This document shows positions 1-12,208 of a stretch of DNA of 64,000 bases, in pieces. Below the pieces are notes generated by a model. The model was given only the letters and a program-made list of their open reading frames with translations, had not been told where the DNA came from and made no database searches. How positions within the stretch are numbered: position 1 is the stretch's first letter; the number at the start of each line of letters is the position of its first letter. Made by a program: the position numbers and the translations under genes. The DNA is taken from positions 3,452,797-3,516,796 of the forward strand of contig VUYV01000074.1 of NCBI GenBank assembly GCA_008711295.1, read 5' to 3'. The stretch comes from Anarhynchus alexandrinus. Lineage: Eukaryota > Chordata > Aves > Charadriiformes > Charadriidae.

Positions 1-202
1 TCCCAACAGTGTAGGAGGAATTTATGTTGAGTTTCTTGCCTGCTGTGTTCTCCAGTTCATTCTAAGCACTGCTGCTGTCCAGAGTATTGTACTCTCCCTC
101 AATTTTGCATATGCAGGTAGTACAATAAATTGTTTGAATGGGCCCAGCTCCCAGAGGGGTTTAAACCACTTTCTAATGTTTATTACTCGGAGAGATCTGT
201 AC

Positions 203-300
203 ATTTCATTATTGGAGATTTTATGTTTATTACCAGGTTATTGATAAAAATGCTGAGAAGTATTGGACCAATACTGGGCTCTGCAGGGTGCTGGGATATC
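203..300 (-). mobile_element. Ancient CR1/L3-type LINE relic (RT domain)
   Basis: Read on the minus strand, this stretch encodes a decayed piece of the CR1/L3 reverse transcriptase. The residues GPILLSIFINNL align with [12 protein letters not shown] of the young CR1 copy at 49.9-51.3 kb in this same window, just upstream of where the catalytic FADD should lie. The frame runs into a stop after about 40 codons and the FADD box is not preserved. It is a non-functional fossil and the 5' and 3' limits are vague. The family assignment rests on this one strongly patterned motif plus the matching DNA (an AT-rich run followed by a GGACC...ACTG block). Confidence 0.75.
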
Positions 301-3300
301 CTCGAGTAAGTAAGTGTGCATTGGCAGATCTTGGGATGGTGCATTCTTTGCAAACCCAGTAGTCAGCACTTGAACTGCCTTTTGCCTTCTTATATCTCTT
401 CTAGGCTTATTCCTCTAGTTTCTCAGTTTGAACTAAGTCAAGTCATACTACAAGTCTGATACTAAACAAAAAAGATGGTTCTTAATCCAAATATGCCATA
501 AATGTTGGCAAGACAAGGGAAAAGTTGGTTCCCTGTTTTGTATTTCAAGTTTGTACCTGAAATGTACAGCTATAAGCTCTATTAAAAAAAAAAAAAAAGG
601 AAAAGTTTCAAATCCTCTGTGTGAACTGAAAGTAAATGAACATGCAAACCAAGTGTCTGTGCTTTGCATCTGTTTTCTCAGTTCTTTTTCCAAGCATCTG
701 TATAAATCTGATAGGAGTTCCTGATGTGGACCTTCACAGCTGAGCACTCAGTCAAGGATACAAATGAAATCCAGATTTGCAAAATGCGATTTTAGAAGTA
801 CTCTGCAGTTAATGCAGTATCAGCCTGATAGTGACGCTTTCAGTCAGGCCACTTTATGCACCCAGTATTCAGGGAAAATTTTAGGTTGGGAAGGAGTCAG
901 GGTTTGGCTTTGTGTAATATTCTGAATGCATTTGGGGACAGACTTGATTTTCTCCCTGGCGTGGTGGGATCTTGTTGTGTGTTTGTGCATGGGTTTTTTG
1001 TTTGTTTGTTTGTTTTTTTGGGTTTTTTTTTGTTTGTTTGTTTCTGGAATACCAAACAGCTTGTTTGTAGCAAACTTTTGACATGCAGATCTGGACTCCG
1101 GCCCTGCAGACAGTTAAGGAAGGGAAATAATGCCACCTTATGTCCTGATTTGTCACTGCCGAGCCTGATATCTGGTTCAAGTCAAACGCATTAAGAGCAA
1201 GCAGTGCTATGGACTGAGTTCCCCCTGCTTTCCGGAGTTACTTCCACTTGGTCAGAAAGAATATGAGATGAATGTGAAATGCTTGGTGTATTGGTAGAGA
1301 TTTGACAGCATCAAAGAACAGGAAGAAGGAAAAAAAAAAAAAGGACAATTCGGTCCCAAAACCCTGCGAAGGTCATACTGCCAGTCTTCAAACCTGTGAA
1401 TGTTTACATAAAACACTTCCTGCGTTATTAGTCAGTTAGATATAATCTATAAGTGCAAAACATCTTAGGCAAGTGTTGCTGATTTGAAAATTAGCGCATC
1501 AAATTTAAAAGATTTTAAAATGACAGTAAAAGTGGAACTGCATTGGAAACATACATTTGCAGGCAGTATACTTCCCTTTGCTTTTGGCTGTTGCTTTATA
1601 TTTCTGCTATTTGATCAGGGTTTTCTACAAAAACCTAAATGTTTTAGAGAATACAGTTATTATCTGAAATTTAGTATGAATGTATTTTATAGAAGTAGTT
1701 CAAGTAGCAGGAGCTAATTGAGCATTAAAACGGCTAGATTTAAAATTAACGTTTAAAACGGGTCTCTGATTATTGGTTTATAGTCCCAATTATTTGGAGG
1801 GGAAAAAGCGTGATTTAAGAATTAAGGGATACAATTCAAGTTTCTGCGTGTGCACATCGCGTTTCATTACTTTATTCTGCCAGCATGGCAGTTAGTGTTA
1901 GCCCTTTTTTCTAAACACAGGTCAGATGCCCGCTTAGCTGATTGGCTCTGAAGTGAAGCATTAAAGAAAATTGGTAAATATTCTGGATTTACTAGACTTT
2001 TTCTTTAGAACAAAGAAGAGAATATGTTGTAAGTTAGTGTGATTTAGGTAAATATGCCTATATAAGCTTGGGGTTACAAACATGCAGTCGGTATGTGACT
2101 TCGTGGCTGCTCTCTTCTAAGACTGGACTACACTTCTGTAGTATTTATTTAAAGATGTGGTGTTTTCACCTGCGTGAAAAGGGTTTGGAGATGTGTGGGT
2201 GCCAAGTTGGTCGATAGCTCCATCCATACCAATCAAAGAGGTGGAAACACCAACTAACTCAAATAGGCTTTGGATCTGACTTTACCAATGACTGGATTGA
2301 GGGTAGGCCTACCCTTCCTCTTCCAGGTCCCCCAGAGAGCCACCTGCAGACAGTCACCCATCTGTTTGACAGCCAGGAAAGTTTTGTGGGTTTGGGGTGG
2401 GTTTTTTGTATGTTTTGTTTTGTTTTTCTTCTCAAGGATAATTTTTCCTGCTTCCTACCTTTTTTTTTTTTGATGCAGAATCACAACCAACCAGCGTGTT
2501 TGCTTCAGTTTTCTCATGTGTCCGTGATAGTGTGTATAGATGCACGCTCAGATGTGAGTTTATTTGGCCTTCTCTTTACTTACTGAGCAATCTAACTTAC
2601 AGTTCTGAGCGCAAGTGACCCATAGTATAAGCAAAAAATGCACCTATTTATATAGGAGGGACTTTGCAACTTTTGAGAACAGTTTTGCTTTATTGGTTCA
2701 TGCTGTATGGAGAAGCCCTCTCTGCTTGCATGTTATTTTGTTACGGACTTGGGAAACCAGATGCAGCTGTTTGGCTGATGCTGACCATTCATACTGTGTG
2801 AAAAATGGCAGTGAATCAACACAACGTCTTCCCTGAGTTTCTAGTTGAGAATGATGTGGAGGGCAATCTACTGAAAGATCAATTACTATTTTGCTCACAG
2901 AAAGGGGGCATAAACCTGCCGAGTGGGTGGTGCTGAAGTGATTGGAACTTACTGAAATAAGCAGAAGTTGAATGTGATGAGCTTAGAAAATGGATGGACA
3001 GATAAAGCTCCTTGAAGTACAAGGCAAGACTACACAATAAAGACTTCCACACCTTTGGTACAAAGGTGGTTCTCCATATTATGAATTTTCTGTTAGGGAT
3101 GTTGGTATGACACTCCAAACAACCTCACACACACTCAGATAATAAACAGGTTTAAAAAATAATGCAACAGGAAAATAGAAATACAAAGAACCAAGGGTAC
3201 CAAGAGGTCACAGCTACAATTTTGCATGTATGGAGCTCGCAGAAAGTATGAATTTGATGAAACTCCATGAAACTTTTGGGAGCAGGCATGTGTTCACACT

Positions 3301-4039
3301 GGATCCTGGCAGAGGATCTTCTGCAAGGGATGGTGACCTTCAGAAAGGAAAGATGTGTTTCCTGTAAGACAGTGAGTTCAGTCTCACAATGGGACAGGCC
3401 TGCACTTGGTTACCTGCTCCACATGTCGGCATAGGAAAAATGCGCCATAAATTGGTGTCCATCAACTTTTTTATATTACCACAGTAGAACTTGTTAAAAA
3501 TAACTATGCAGAATCATAGCTTTAGTGGTCAACTGAATGATCTTGCATGATTCTCTGGAAGACTTTATACAGGACTCTTAATTCTGCAGAACTTCAGAGC
3601 AGCAGCAGTTGTGCTTCCAGTTGCACTTGCCTACTCTTCCTTTTCTCTTCCTCTCTGTTTCCTGGGTGCTGCATGCCCAGTATCTCACAGCCTGTGGAGG
3701 AAATATGGTCCTTTCCTGCAGAAATGGGCACTCGAGGAGTATTTCATTTCTCTCAGCTGGTGGAAAAAAATGGGTTTTGATCTTCCAGTTTTACTACAGC
3801 ATGGATTTGTTTTTCCTCGTACACAGATTGCATGGTAGGGGGTTGCCGTTGTCTAAGCAACTTCTTTGTGATGGAATCCTATAGAGAGAAAGGAAAAAAG
3901 AATCCACTCACTCTCCCGCTTTTGTAATCTCGTTCCAGGGTTTTGGCATCATCTCTCTGTGTATCTGTTGTGCAGTTCAGAGAACGTTTTACTCTGCCTT
4001 TGCTATCTTTATGCCCTCATGGGCTCCTCTGTAGGTAAC
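301..4039. other. Unique non-coding stretch
   Basis: No gene is recognised. The short open frames here have no family motif, no consistent splice edges and no coding character. The stretch holds simple tracts: a 15-base A run at 584-598, a TTTG-rich tract at 992-1043, an A run near 1330-1342 and a T run at 2460-2471. The remainder looks like ordinary A+T-rich intergenic or intronic DNA. Confidence 0.6.
992..1043. repeat. (TTTG)n-rich low-complexity tract
   Basis: Two blocks of TTTG units are separated by T and G runs. It produces spurious Lys/Asn/Gln-rich and Phe/Val-rich open frames on the two strands, which should not be read as genes. Confidence 0.9.
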
Positions 4040-4089
4040 ACCTCCTTCTTGGATCAAGTTAATTTCGTTTGCTTTCCTCCTGAACCCTT

Positions 4090-4220
4090 ATCTTCTTGGT
4101 TAAATAGAGTGCCGAAATAGTTGGCAAACTTCGGGCATCTTTAATTATCATTAGCAAATTGTTGAGAACACAGTGGACAATTGACGGTCTGGTCTTCAGA
4201 GTGCCATTAAAAGAGATTAG
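4090..4220 (-). mobile_element. Possible ancient CR1/L3 RT relic
   Basis: On the minus strand one frame reads VHCVLNNLLMIIK and the next frame, about 15 codons on, reads KFANYFGTLF. Together these resemble the CR1 segment around LFNIF...[10 protein letters not shown], with one frameshift and loss of the catalytic Asp pair. No other part of the element is visible nearby, so this is weaker than the relic at 203-300. Confidence 0.4.
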
Positions 4221-7200
4221 AAAAGGCTGTTTGTGTGCGTTGTACAAATTTGTTTGTTTTCAAGCACTGAGAGTATAATGAAAATGTCCCAGCCAGGCTT
4301 AGCTGTTGCCGTAGTACCAGTCAAAGCCTGGGACATAAGAGTGAGGCATCGTTTTTCTGGGTTACCCAGGATCTCTGGGTTACTGCAACTGGCCCTTCTG
4401 AGCAGAAGGATCACAGGGCAAACTAAAGCCAAGTGCAGACTGACCGCCCTACTTCTCCTCAAACCTGCCCAGGAATGTCTGCATGGCAGTTGCAAATGGA
4501 TTAGGAAGCTACTTGTATATAATGACATCACTTAATTATATAAATCAATAATGTACAGGGCGAATATCTCAGGTCGATAAATGCATCCAGCAAAGATCAA
4601 TAACAAATGCTTTAGTTAAGAATGCAAGCAAAAAAAATACAGTCTCAAATATCCTCAAGGGAAGTTTCAGTTGGAGGTAAGGAGTGCTGAGCCTGTTCTC
4701 TCATATGCAGGGGGTTAGGTCTTTCTAAGTGTTTGTTTTGTCTAATATAAAAATACATTCTTATTTTACTGTGTGCAAGAACTCCTCTAAACATTTGGTG
4801 TCAGTAATGTCTTATGTCTGAGGAATTTTCCAGGATAAATCTCCCGGCACCAGTGTCTGTAGAGAGAGTGTGGTGAAACAAGGGTCAGAAGGATGGGGCC
4901 CTGCTGCTGGCCATGAGTCTTCTGGCTCAGTTTAAATTGCTATAGAAAGCTCTTCTGGTTACGTGTGTCAAACAGGAGAGGTGCTGGAAACATCCTTCAC
5001 GCTTTATAGAAATTCATCTGGCTTTTCCCTTTGCGTTACCCATGTGTTTCTCACAACGAATTTGTCACTCCATTTTTGGATTCGCACATGAGTTTGAAAT
5101 ATTGAAGTGGAGCTTGACAAAATGCCTTAGATTTCTCACTTTCATCAAAATTCTGAGTGGTGGTATTTCACATCAATGATACGTTCTCTCAGGTTTCCTT
5201 GGAAATGTGCTGACCCCTAGCAAACACTTACAAACGTGCTGACTTCAGGCTTCTCAAGAAGTCTGGTGGGTTTGATATGATTTCTCATAGTATTTTGCTG
5301 AAAGTTTCACAGTTGTCTTGCTTGTACGGATATCATCATCCAAGCTCTGCTTAGGTATATATTTTAGTGTAAGGTGGAAGTGGTGGCTGTCTGGAGAGGG
5401 TTTGCAGCTCCTCTGGCAAAATAGGTTCTTTGAGCGCCGGCATTGTGCTTTGCTTAGCTGAGCTGCCTAATATGTGTTGCCACAGTTCACTGTATGAGAC
5501 AGCTTGGATATCAGAACCATCTACTCCTGCGTTTCCCCACATGTAAAATGTTAAGGACTGTTTTTGACAGAGCTGAGAATTAAGCTGGCTGTACAAACCA
5601 CCGAATGATTATTTACATCACTACCTGCTATTATAAACAGCACCTGAAAGACCTTACATATTAGAGGCTGAGGGTCTCCTTGCCAAAAGATGTTATAGAA
5701 GCTAAACTTTCACATGTGTTCAAGGGAAGATTGGGGAAGTTTGGGAAAGAGAAATCCAGCCAGGGTTACTAACCATAGAAAACTCCTCTCTGACTCGGGA
5801 AGTTCCTGGGCTGAAAATAGCTGGAGACTGGAATTTAAGGGAGAAGTATTATATGCATGTGTGCTCTGTCGAGCAACTGTCGTGGTCACTGTTTATGCTG
5901 GGATGTTTGCTTAGGTAGGTATTCACCCTGATCCAATGCAACTAACATTATTATGGTTTATATAAAACTTCTTTCTATTAACCTGTTTTTTCTCATAACC
6001 TGATATTTTAGTTCTAGCAAATACTGAATTCTCAGATGATTTGGGTCCGGCTTGGGATATTTCTGTCCAGAGCTGAATGAATCCTTTGAAGCTGCAGACC
6101 ATTGGACATGCAAGTGAATCTAGATTTGATGCAAAGTTTTTACTTCCTTAAAAAGTACTGTACTAGTGCAAAGAATAATGTTTGGACTTAGTTTCCCACA
6201 AATTATGCCACCTCTCCTGTGTGTCTGCTGTGCTTTGGGCTCCAAGGGAAGTCCCTGTGTGAATCCTACAGCAACAGTTAACAAAGCTACTGTCCACAGC
6301 TCTGTGCCCTAGAAGGGCAGCAGATAACAAATGTTGGGCATATCTTTTAGCCACTTGTCCAGCCTAATATTAATTAATCCATTGGTTAAACCAGATTTGA
6401 GTAGGAGACCTGACTACCTATTGCAGTGACAGAGATGAGGGCACGTTTCCCCTTTGCTGACCTGCTACGCAGGCAGTGACTTCCAGCAGCAGATCTGAGT
6501 AGCTGCTGGTCAGCGTGTGCTAGCTCTGCTGGGACAGCAGCTGTCCTCTGGGAAACCACAGCGAGAAAGATGGTAGAGGAGGAAGAATAAAATGCTGGCC
6601 TGATGGCTTGATAAGGCAGTAACAACATACATGAAAATTTAAGTTTTCGGTGACTTCACATGTTGATTTAGGCAGAGAAACTGTAACTATCAAAGTAAGG
6701 TTCAGAGGCAGGAGGAAGGTTCAACCAAAACAGGCTGAGAAATGTGGTTTTGTCCATTCCTGCAGGTCTTCAGCCCCATTGCTGCAGCATGTTTTTGCCC
6801 ACACTCTGGTGGAGCAGAGTGGCCATTTCACGTGGTGCTGCACATGATGCAGTTCTTCGGTCTTTCCTCTTTTTGACCCCCTAATCAATTTTTTCCACTT
6901 TCATTTGGGAAGAAAGAAAAGGTTGGGGGGGAGGGAGAAGCAATTTCTTTTTAATTGCTTGTTTGTCCTTGTCTACTCTCCCATCCTTTCAGATTTCTCA
7001 GAGCAGGGTTGGGGATGTTTTGTCTCTCTTATTTTCACTGGTACCGATGGGGAAGAATGACATTTTCTGCTTGGATAGAAACCAATCGCTTCCCCAGACC
7101 CCCTTGAAAAAGCTTAATTTGCTCAACTAGTCAGTATTCCGTCTTCGTTAAAAAGTCCCAGACTGGAATTTGGATTTAGTCCTTTGACTCACGTTTTTCC

Positions 7201-7924
7201 TTCTCTCTCCTGTCTTCCACATCCCCACTTACGCTTTCCAAAGTACTTTCCTCACCACCTTTTTTTATTACTGTGCACTCAAGTTACCCTTAGCTCAGGA
7301 GCGAAAAGGACAAAAAAAATACCCCACAAACAAAAGCAAATAAAAAAGCCCCTCACCAAAGTAAATAAATAAGTAGACAGAGAAAACAGGCTGCTCGTTC
7401 GTTTTCTTCTGCCTTTCCCTTAAGGCATGAGGTAATGCCAAACTATTCAGTGTGTGATGCAACTGCCTGATGGACATTCAGAGAATCCCAGCAGTGGCAA
7501 AAACAGAGTTTACCCAGGCGCGAGTTGGCAGTGAGACCAATCTCTCCAACAAGAGGCTATTTAAAGCCACAATGTGATGCATTTTTAACATTTTTATTCA
7601 GCACAGGATTTAATTGCTCACTGACAAACCACCTAGACATTTGTGCCTGGGTGCTTGTGACTGGAATTGTTTGCTATCTGTGTGTTGTTTCAGAGCTGTT
7701 CAGTCGTCAACTGAGAGACCGAGGCAGGAATGAGAATTTGTTGCCTTAGCACTTGCTGTCTGAGATGGGTCAGGAAGGGTTTTACCCTCTGGTCATGTCT
7801 TGCCTCTTCCATTTTTCTCCAGTTATTTCTTCCCAGCAGCCTTTCCCCGTCCACCAGCTTGCTCACAAAGGGTGGTGGTGAATGGGGTATGAAGATGTCC
7901 TTGGCTGTATTAGCGTCACCTAGA
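4221..7924. other. Unique non-coding stretch
   Basis: No gene is recognised. Contains a G-rich purine run near 6920-6940 and A-rich sequence around 7310-7385. Open frames are short and overlap on both strands without motifs. Confidence 0.55.
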
Positions 7925-7985
7925 AATGAGAAGCTGTAGCATGGAGAGGTTAAATGTCGTGCTGAAGGATGCAGGGATAATCTGT
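7925..7985 (-). repeat. MIR-like SINE relic
   Basis: The block GAGAGGTTAAATG followed by a degenerate 'tgctgaagg-tgcaggg' part resembles the conserved core of MIR read from its minus strand (usually GAGAGGTTAAGTGACTTGCCC). Only about 60 bases are recognisable, so the assignment is tentative. It abuts the short direct duplication at 7994-8044. Confidence 0.4.
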
Positions 7986-7993
7986 GACAGATT

Positions 7994-8044
7994 ATCACAG
8001 GATAGGAGCAGCCTAGGATAGGATATCACAGGATAGGAGCAGCC
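7994..8044. repeat. 20-bp direct duplication
   Basis: The 20-mer beginning ATCACAGGATAGG occurs at 7994-8013 and again, identical, at 8025-8044, a 31-base period. The 11 bases between the copies (taggataggat) echo the GGATAGG unit. This looks like a small tandem duplication, probably by replication slippage, with no sign of function. Confidence 0.9.
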
Positions 8045-8699
8045 GCAGTTCCTGACTTGGAGCCACCAGGATGACTTGGCTGATGAGCTCTGCGCTAGCT
8101 AGCAGTAGCGCAGCCACGGCACAACCTACCACCAGAGCTCCACAGCTTGCGCTCAGTCTGTGCCCCTATGGATTATGCTGTTACCGCATCCACTGTAGCT
8201 ATTTGATAATAGCTCATGTATATCCAGTGTTCCAAGCCTTGAACGAATGTCACTGCATGGCAGAAATGTGTTGTGTACACTCCCCATCGATGGCAAACTA
8301 TGATCCTCAATCATCTGTGCATTTCTGTCTTTAATTCTCACCTGCTTCTTTGGAATTCTCGAGGTTGGGTTAATTTTACCAATTAAAAACCACCAGCACT
8401 TAAAAAATGTGCTGCATCAAAGTCATGCTGTCTCATAGGATTCAAAGGCATGATTCAACCCTCTGCTTAATTTGGGCCTTGATGTCTGCCGAATGTTTTG
8501 ACATCCTTGGACAGGAGTAGCTTTGTGCAAGTCAGTGAAGGATGATGGAGCTGCACATGCAGCTCAGCAACTTTGTCTCATTAGAGCTATCCAAGCAGGT
8601 GAGCCTCAGCGGTATCTTTTCAGAGGTGTCAGCGGTGAGCTGGTATTTTCAGCAACTAAAGCACAAAAGTAACCTATTTGTTTACTAGTGTGAGCTGGC

Positions 8700-8758
8700 A
8701 GGAGCCACTGTATCTTGCAGTGCCTCAGTTTCCCCACCTGCGCAATGGCAGCAGTGGT
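8700..8758 (+). repeat. MIR-like SINE relic
   Basis: Contains TGCCTCAGTTTCCCCACCTG followed by gCAATGG. This is the hallmark 'CCTCAGTTTCCCCATCTGTAAAATGG' block of MIR-type CORE-SINEs in the sense direction. The flanking parts are too decayed to follow. Confidence 0.55.
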
Positions 8759-9043
8759 GGTTGTCTTCCTTTGCGAAGCCCGGGGAAGCGGCGGATGCTC
8801 AGCGCCCTGCAGGCAGGCGCTGCTGGATCCCAGGAGGTCGCTGCGGGACTGATCATCTGTGTGTATCGGAGACGGGAGGAGTGTCCAAGAAATCCCAGGC
8901 AGTCCCGTGCCCAGTAGCCTCCCTCCCATCACGACACAACTTCTGGTACTCTTCGCTTAAGTATTAATTAACAAATGAGCCAATCCAGAAGCACTTAAAT
9001 GATTGGCTTGGGTGGACTGTCCGTTCCCTTGAGGCTTCTAAGC

Positions 9044-9071
9044 TCTTTTTTTCTTTTTTCTTTTTTCCTTT
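9044..9071. repeat. Polypyrimidine tract (TTTTTTC units)
   Basis: A run made only of T and C with repeated TTTTTTC units. It explains the Lys-rich spurious frame on the minus strand. Confidence 0.85.
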
Positions 9072-11335
9072 TAAATCAAGGCAATGTGTTAAATGTGGTG
9101 ACTGTGTTGACATTGCACAATATAGAACCACCCGCTCCTGTATCGGGTCCTTTCGCTGCCTTTGCATAGGAAGTTACTGCAGAAACATGTTGCTGGGACG
9201 TTGCACTTTATGCCATCTCGTTGCGTGGCAGGAGTCCAGGCCAGCACCCGGGAGCGAGTCAATGTATGAGATTAGTTTAATCCTCTCTCAGAATCCTCTG
9301 ATGGGGAGGGGAAGGACAATGACCTAGTGCCAGCGTTTATTTTGTCCACAAGTTCGGTTTGAATAGGGAGGAGAAGGTGGCAGTGGTGGGGAAAGGAGAG
9401 AAAAAAACCTTCCTGGAGTTCATTGGGTCTGGAGCGGTGCCAAGCCCGGGGGGCGGCTCGAGAATGGGGAGGGAAGAAAAGGGGGGAAAGAAGAGCGGAA
9501 TGATGATTAGAAATCACAAATGAAAGAATCCCAAAGAGGGGGGAGAAGAAAAAACAACCAAAAAACCCTTCTCTGCTTCTCTGAATGTCTGTAGGGAGGA
9601 AAAAAATTCCTTGCCTTTTGTAAGGGTCTTATTCATTAGCAGAGGCACTTGGCTCTGCTGCCAAGGGAAAAGGAGCACCCTGATCAGTCCTCCCCTCTCT
9701 CCTTGGGAGGCACCTACTGGCTCAACCTCGGTGTGAGAGAAAACACCATCTCCCCTGTGCCGAAGCTTCTTCTGTGCTCCTGTTTCCTGCAGGGCTCTTT
9801 GGTCTCTTTCTCCTTTTACTTCAGCCGCACCCTCACTGGCTCTCAAAGGTGGATGCATATATCTGTAGGCAACTCTGAGATTGCTAAAGACAGCTTCTCC
9901 TGTCTGCTTAGCCATGCAGAGTCACAGCACGTAGGAAGATGACCTCTAATGCCTCACCTGTGCATTGCTGTCAATGGGGAGCTGTTCCACGTAGACCAGA
10001 CCCCTCACGTGAAATCACCAATGCACAGGCTTCAAATCCAGGTGGGACTCCGAATTCTATGAGGAGTCCTGGATGGCTGGGCTGTTTGGATGTCTACGTG
10101 GTCAGTCAGCTGCAAACCTGCATTGTGTGCCTGCAAGCACTCGAGCTGAGCATGGGCTGGAAGACCCACGCTTGCTCCAGCGGGGCAGGGGCACGTGCTG
10201 GGCTGGGTGCACCACGTTCAGTCTGGTAGCAGATTGCATGAGCTCAGCTCTTTCAGTCCTCAAGAGAAGAAGTGCTCCCAGGAGGGTGCTTTCCAGGAGG
10301 CTTCCCAAGAGAAGGGTGCACCCAGGAGGGAGCAGGCTGCAGGGCATGGGTGCTATCCACAGCAGGCTTTGGAGGGGGTTTAAGTGGCTGCTTTACAAGG
10401 GGGCTGCTCCTGGCCCTGCCTCTGCCACAGGAGCCTGTGTTAGAGCCAGGAGACATCTCCTCCGGTCTTACCTCTCTTGTGGAGCTATTTACATTGCATT
10501 TTACTCATATTTCTTTTCTACAGGACAACTGAGGAGTGTCGTGTACACAAGCCCCCAGGGACACCCAAAGAAAGTGCGGCTGTAGCCTTCTGGGCTTAAT
10601 AGCATTTTATTTTTCCTCTTTATGTATCCTTGCAGATATTCCAACACCTTTTAAAATAGGAAAGAGCATTACATATATCCTGCTCCCTCCTTTATGCAAA
10701 AAGCAGCTTTTAGATGAGACTGCTTTCCCTGGGATGCATCGCTGTAGAGCTCTGGCCAGGCAAGGGCCACCGTTCCCCTTTGCCCAGCAGGTCTCGAGCC
10801 CCATCTCTCTCCACCGCAGCTGGCCCAGCCAGAGGTTCCATCTCCAGGGTTCGCTACTGGTGAATGTGGTCTTCTGTTTCTGAAGCGTGACACACTCTTT
10901 TGTTTCAAAACACACCCAGGCAAGGTTCATCCTCCGCTTTATGCCATGGCTCGCTGACTAAGGCGCACACCTCAGACACCTCTGCCCGCTGAGCATCCCG
11001 GCTCCTGACAGGGACTCAGCTAGAAGGTCTCAGCATCAGCAGCCCGCTCCCATCTACTCCCTCCTAGATGAATCTTGCCTTCCTGGGTGCAACGTCAGCA
11101 GGGCAACAGGCATTTGCTGCTCTGTCAGTAGCAGCTCTGTCCCTGGATTCTTCTTTCTTGGGCATCGCGACCACGCAGCTGGCATGCAGGAAGCAATGCC
11201 TTCTCTCTGCTTCCCCGGGCATTTTTGAAGGTCCCTGAGGGCAGTCTGTCTGTGTACGTGGGATGTGACCCTCAGAGCTGTTATGTCGTGTCACCAGCAT
11301 CTGTGCGTCCCTTGGCAAGGCTTCTTGCGGTCCCT

Positions 11336-11425
11336 GTGGCTTCCCCGTCCGTGCGCCGAGAGCCCCATCTTGCGGCGCGGCGTGGGCTCGCCCCGCACGG
11401 GGCTCGCCAGCCACAGCCGCCCGGA
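11336..11425. promoter_or_regulatory. Small CpG cluster (possible island remnant)
   Basis: About fourteen CpG dinucleotides fall within 90 bases, whereas CpG is scarce in most of the window. It also contains a short hairpin (GCCCC-gcac-GGGGC). It could be the remnant of a CpG island or a local promoter, but there is no TATA box, recognisable first exon or conserved motif to support transcription. The density may also be chance within a G+C-rich segment. Confidence 0.3.
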
Positions 11426-11803
11426 GGTCATTTATTTCCAGGAGAGAGTGGGTTTCAAGGGGACAACGGTTTTTCCCTTATGTGGCCTTAGAAGGGATGA
11501 TCAAGGCTGGCAGCCCTGGGGAGAGAAACCCCGTCAGGAGCTATGGAGGCACGGGCTCGGAGCTCTGCGGCAGCGCATGGAGGGGGGAGTCCTTCCTACG
11601 GCGTATAAACGCTCCCATGGCTTTTTCCTGGTTCCCCCAGTAACACACATCCCGTTTTCTTTGAAAGAATTGTAAGTAAAGAAAGAAATTAATAGAAAAT
11701 GCATTATCCAGGAAGACTATCGGGTAAAGGTAAAGTAGATTGTAGCCTGTGGTGCGGAACCCCAGGGGAGTGCACCTCTCCGTGTGTGTCATGTGTGCGT
11801 GAT

Positions 11804-11846
11804 TTCTTTTTTTTTTTATTATTATTTTTATTTTTTTTAAAAAAAC
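11804..11846. repeat. T-rich tract turning into an A run
   Basis: T runs interrupted by ATTATTATT are followed directly by eight A residues. Low complexity with no other content. It is followed at 11860-11910 by a stretch in which AATCC / GGATC units recur around the palindrome ATCCGGAT. Confidence 0.85.
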
Positions 11847-12208
11847 CAGATGTGATGTTTGGACCCGAATCCAAATCCGGATCTGAATTTCCTCACGGAT
11901 CGGGTTTCTTTTGTTCTGGGACCCCATTTTAATTTGTGGACAGTTAGAGAGAGGTTTCCTGGAAGCAGTCTGGGTGATGCTGGATCATTAGGTATCAACA
12001 GAAATGACTGAAATACCACATGTGAGTGCTAGTGGACATGGTAACAATTTTGGAAAACTGAAGCCTTCTTGCTGGAGTGCTACAAAATGTAATTGTTTAA
12101 TCTAGTAGGGCAGAATAAATGTATTTGGAAGCTGGAAGTCTAATTGATGTAGGCCCTGTTTCCTGCTGTTCTCGCCTCGGTGGCTATCTATCAAGCACAC
12201 TTATTGCG

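Larger units (their letters stand above)
8640..11700. other. G+C-richer segment with small CpG clusters
   Basis: This 3-kb stretch is clearly richer in G+C and CpG than its surroundings. CpG clusters are visible at about 8768-8882 (some ten CpGs), 9420-9465 and 11336-11425 (about fourteen in 90 bases). Many overlapping open frames arise simply because stop codons are rare at this composition. No conserved domain is readable in any of them, including the 170-codon frame at 10073-10585. It may be an old CpG island, a non-coding RNA promoter or merely an isochore fluctuation. Confidence 0.55.

Noticed and set aside
8530..8599. Open segment ending in AAGCAG|GTGAGC
   Set aside because: No acceptable acceptor in front; the nearest AG is followed by an in-frame stop.
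10073..10585. 170-codon open frame on the plus strand
   Set aside because: Lies in G+C-rich sequence where stops are rare, with several other frames also open; Arg/Cys-rich translation without motifs, and low-complexity CCCAGGAGGG repeats.
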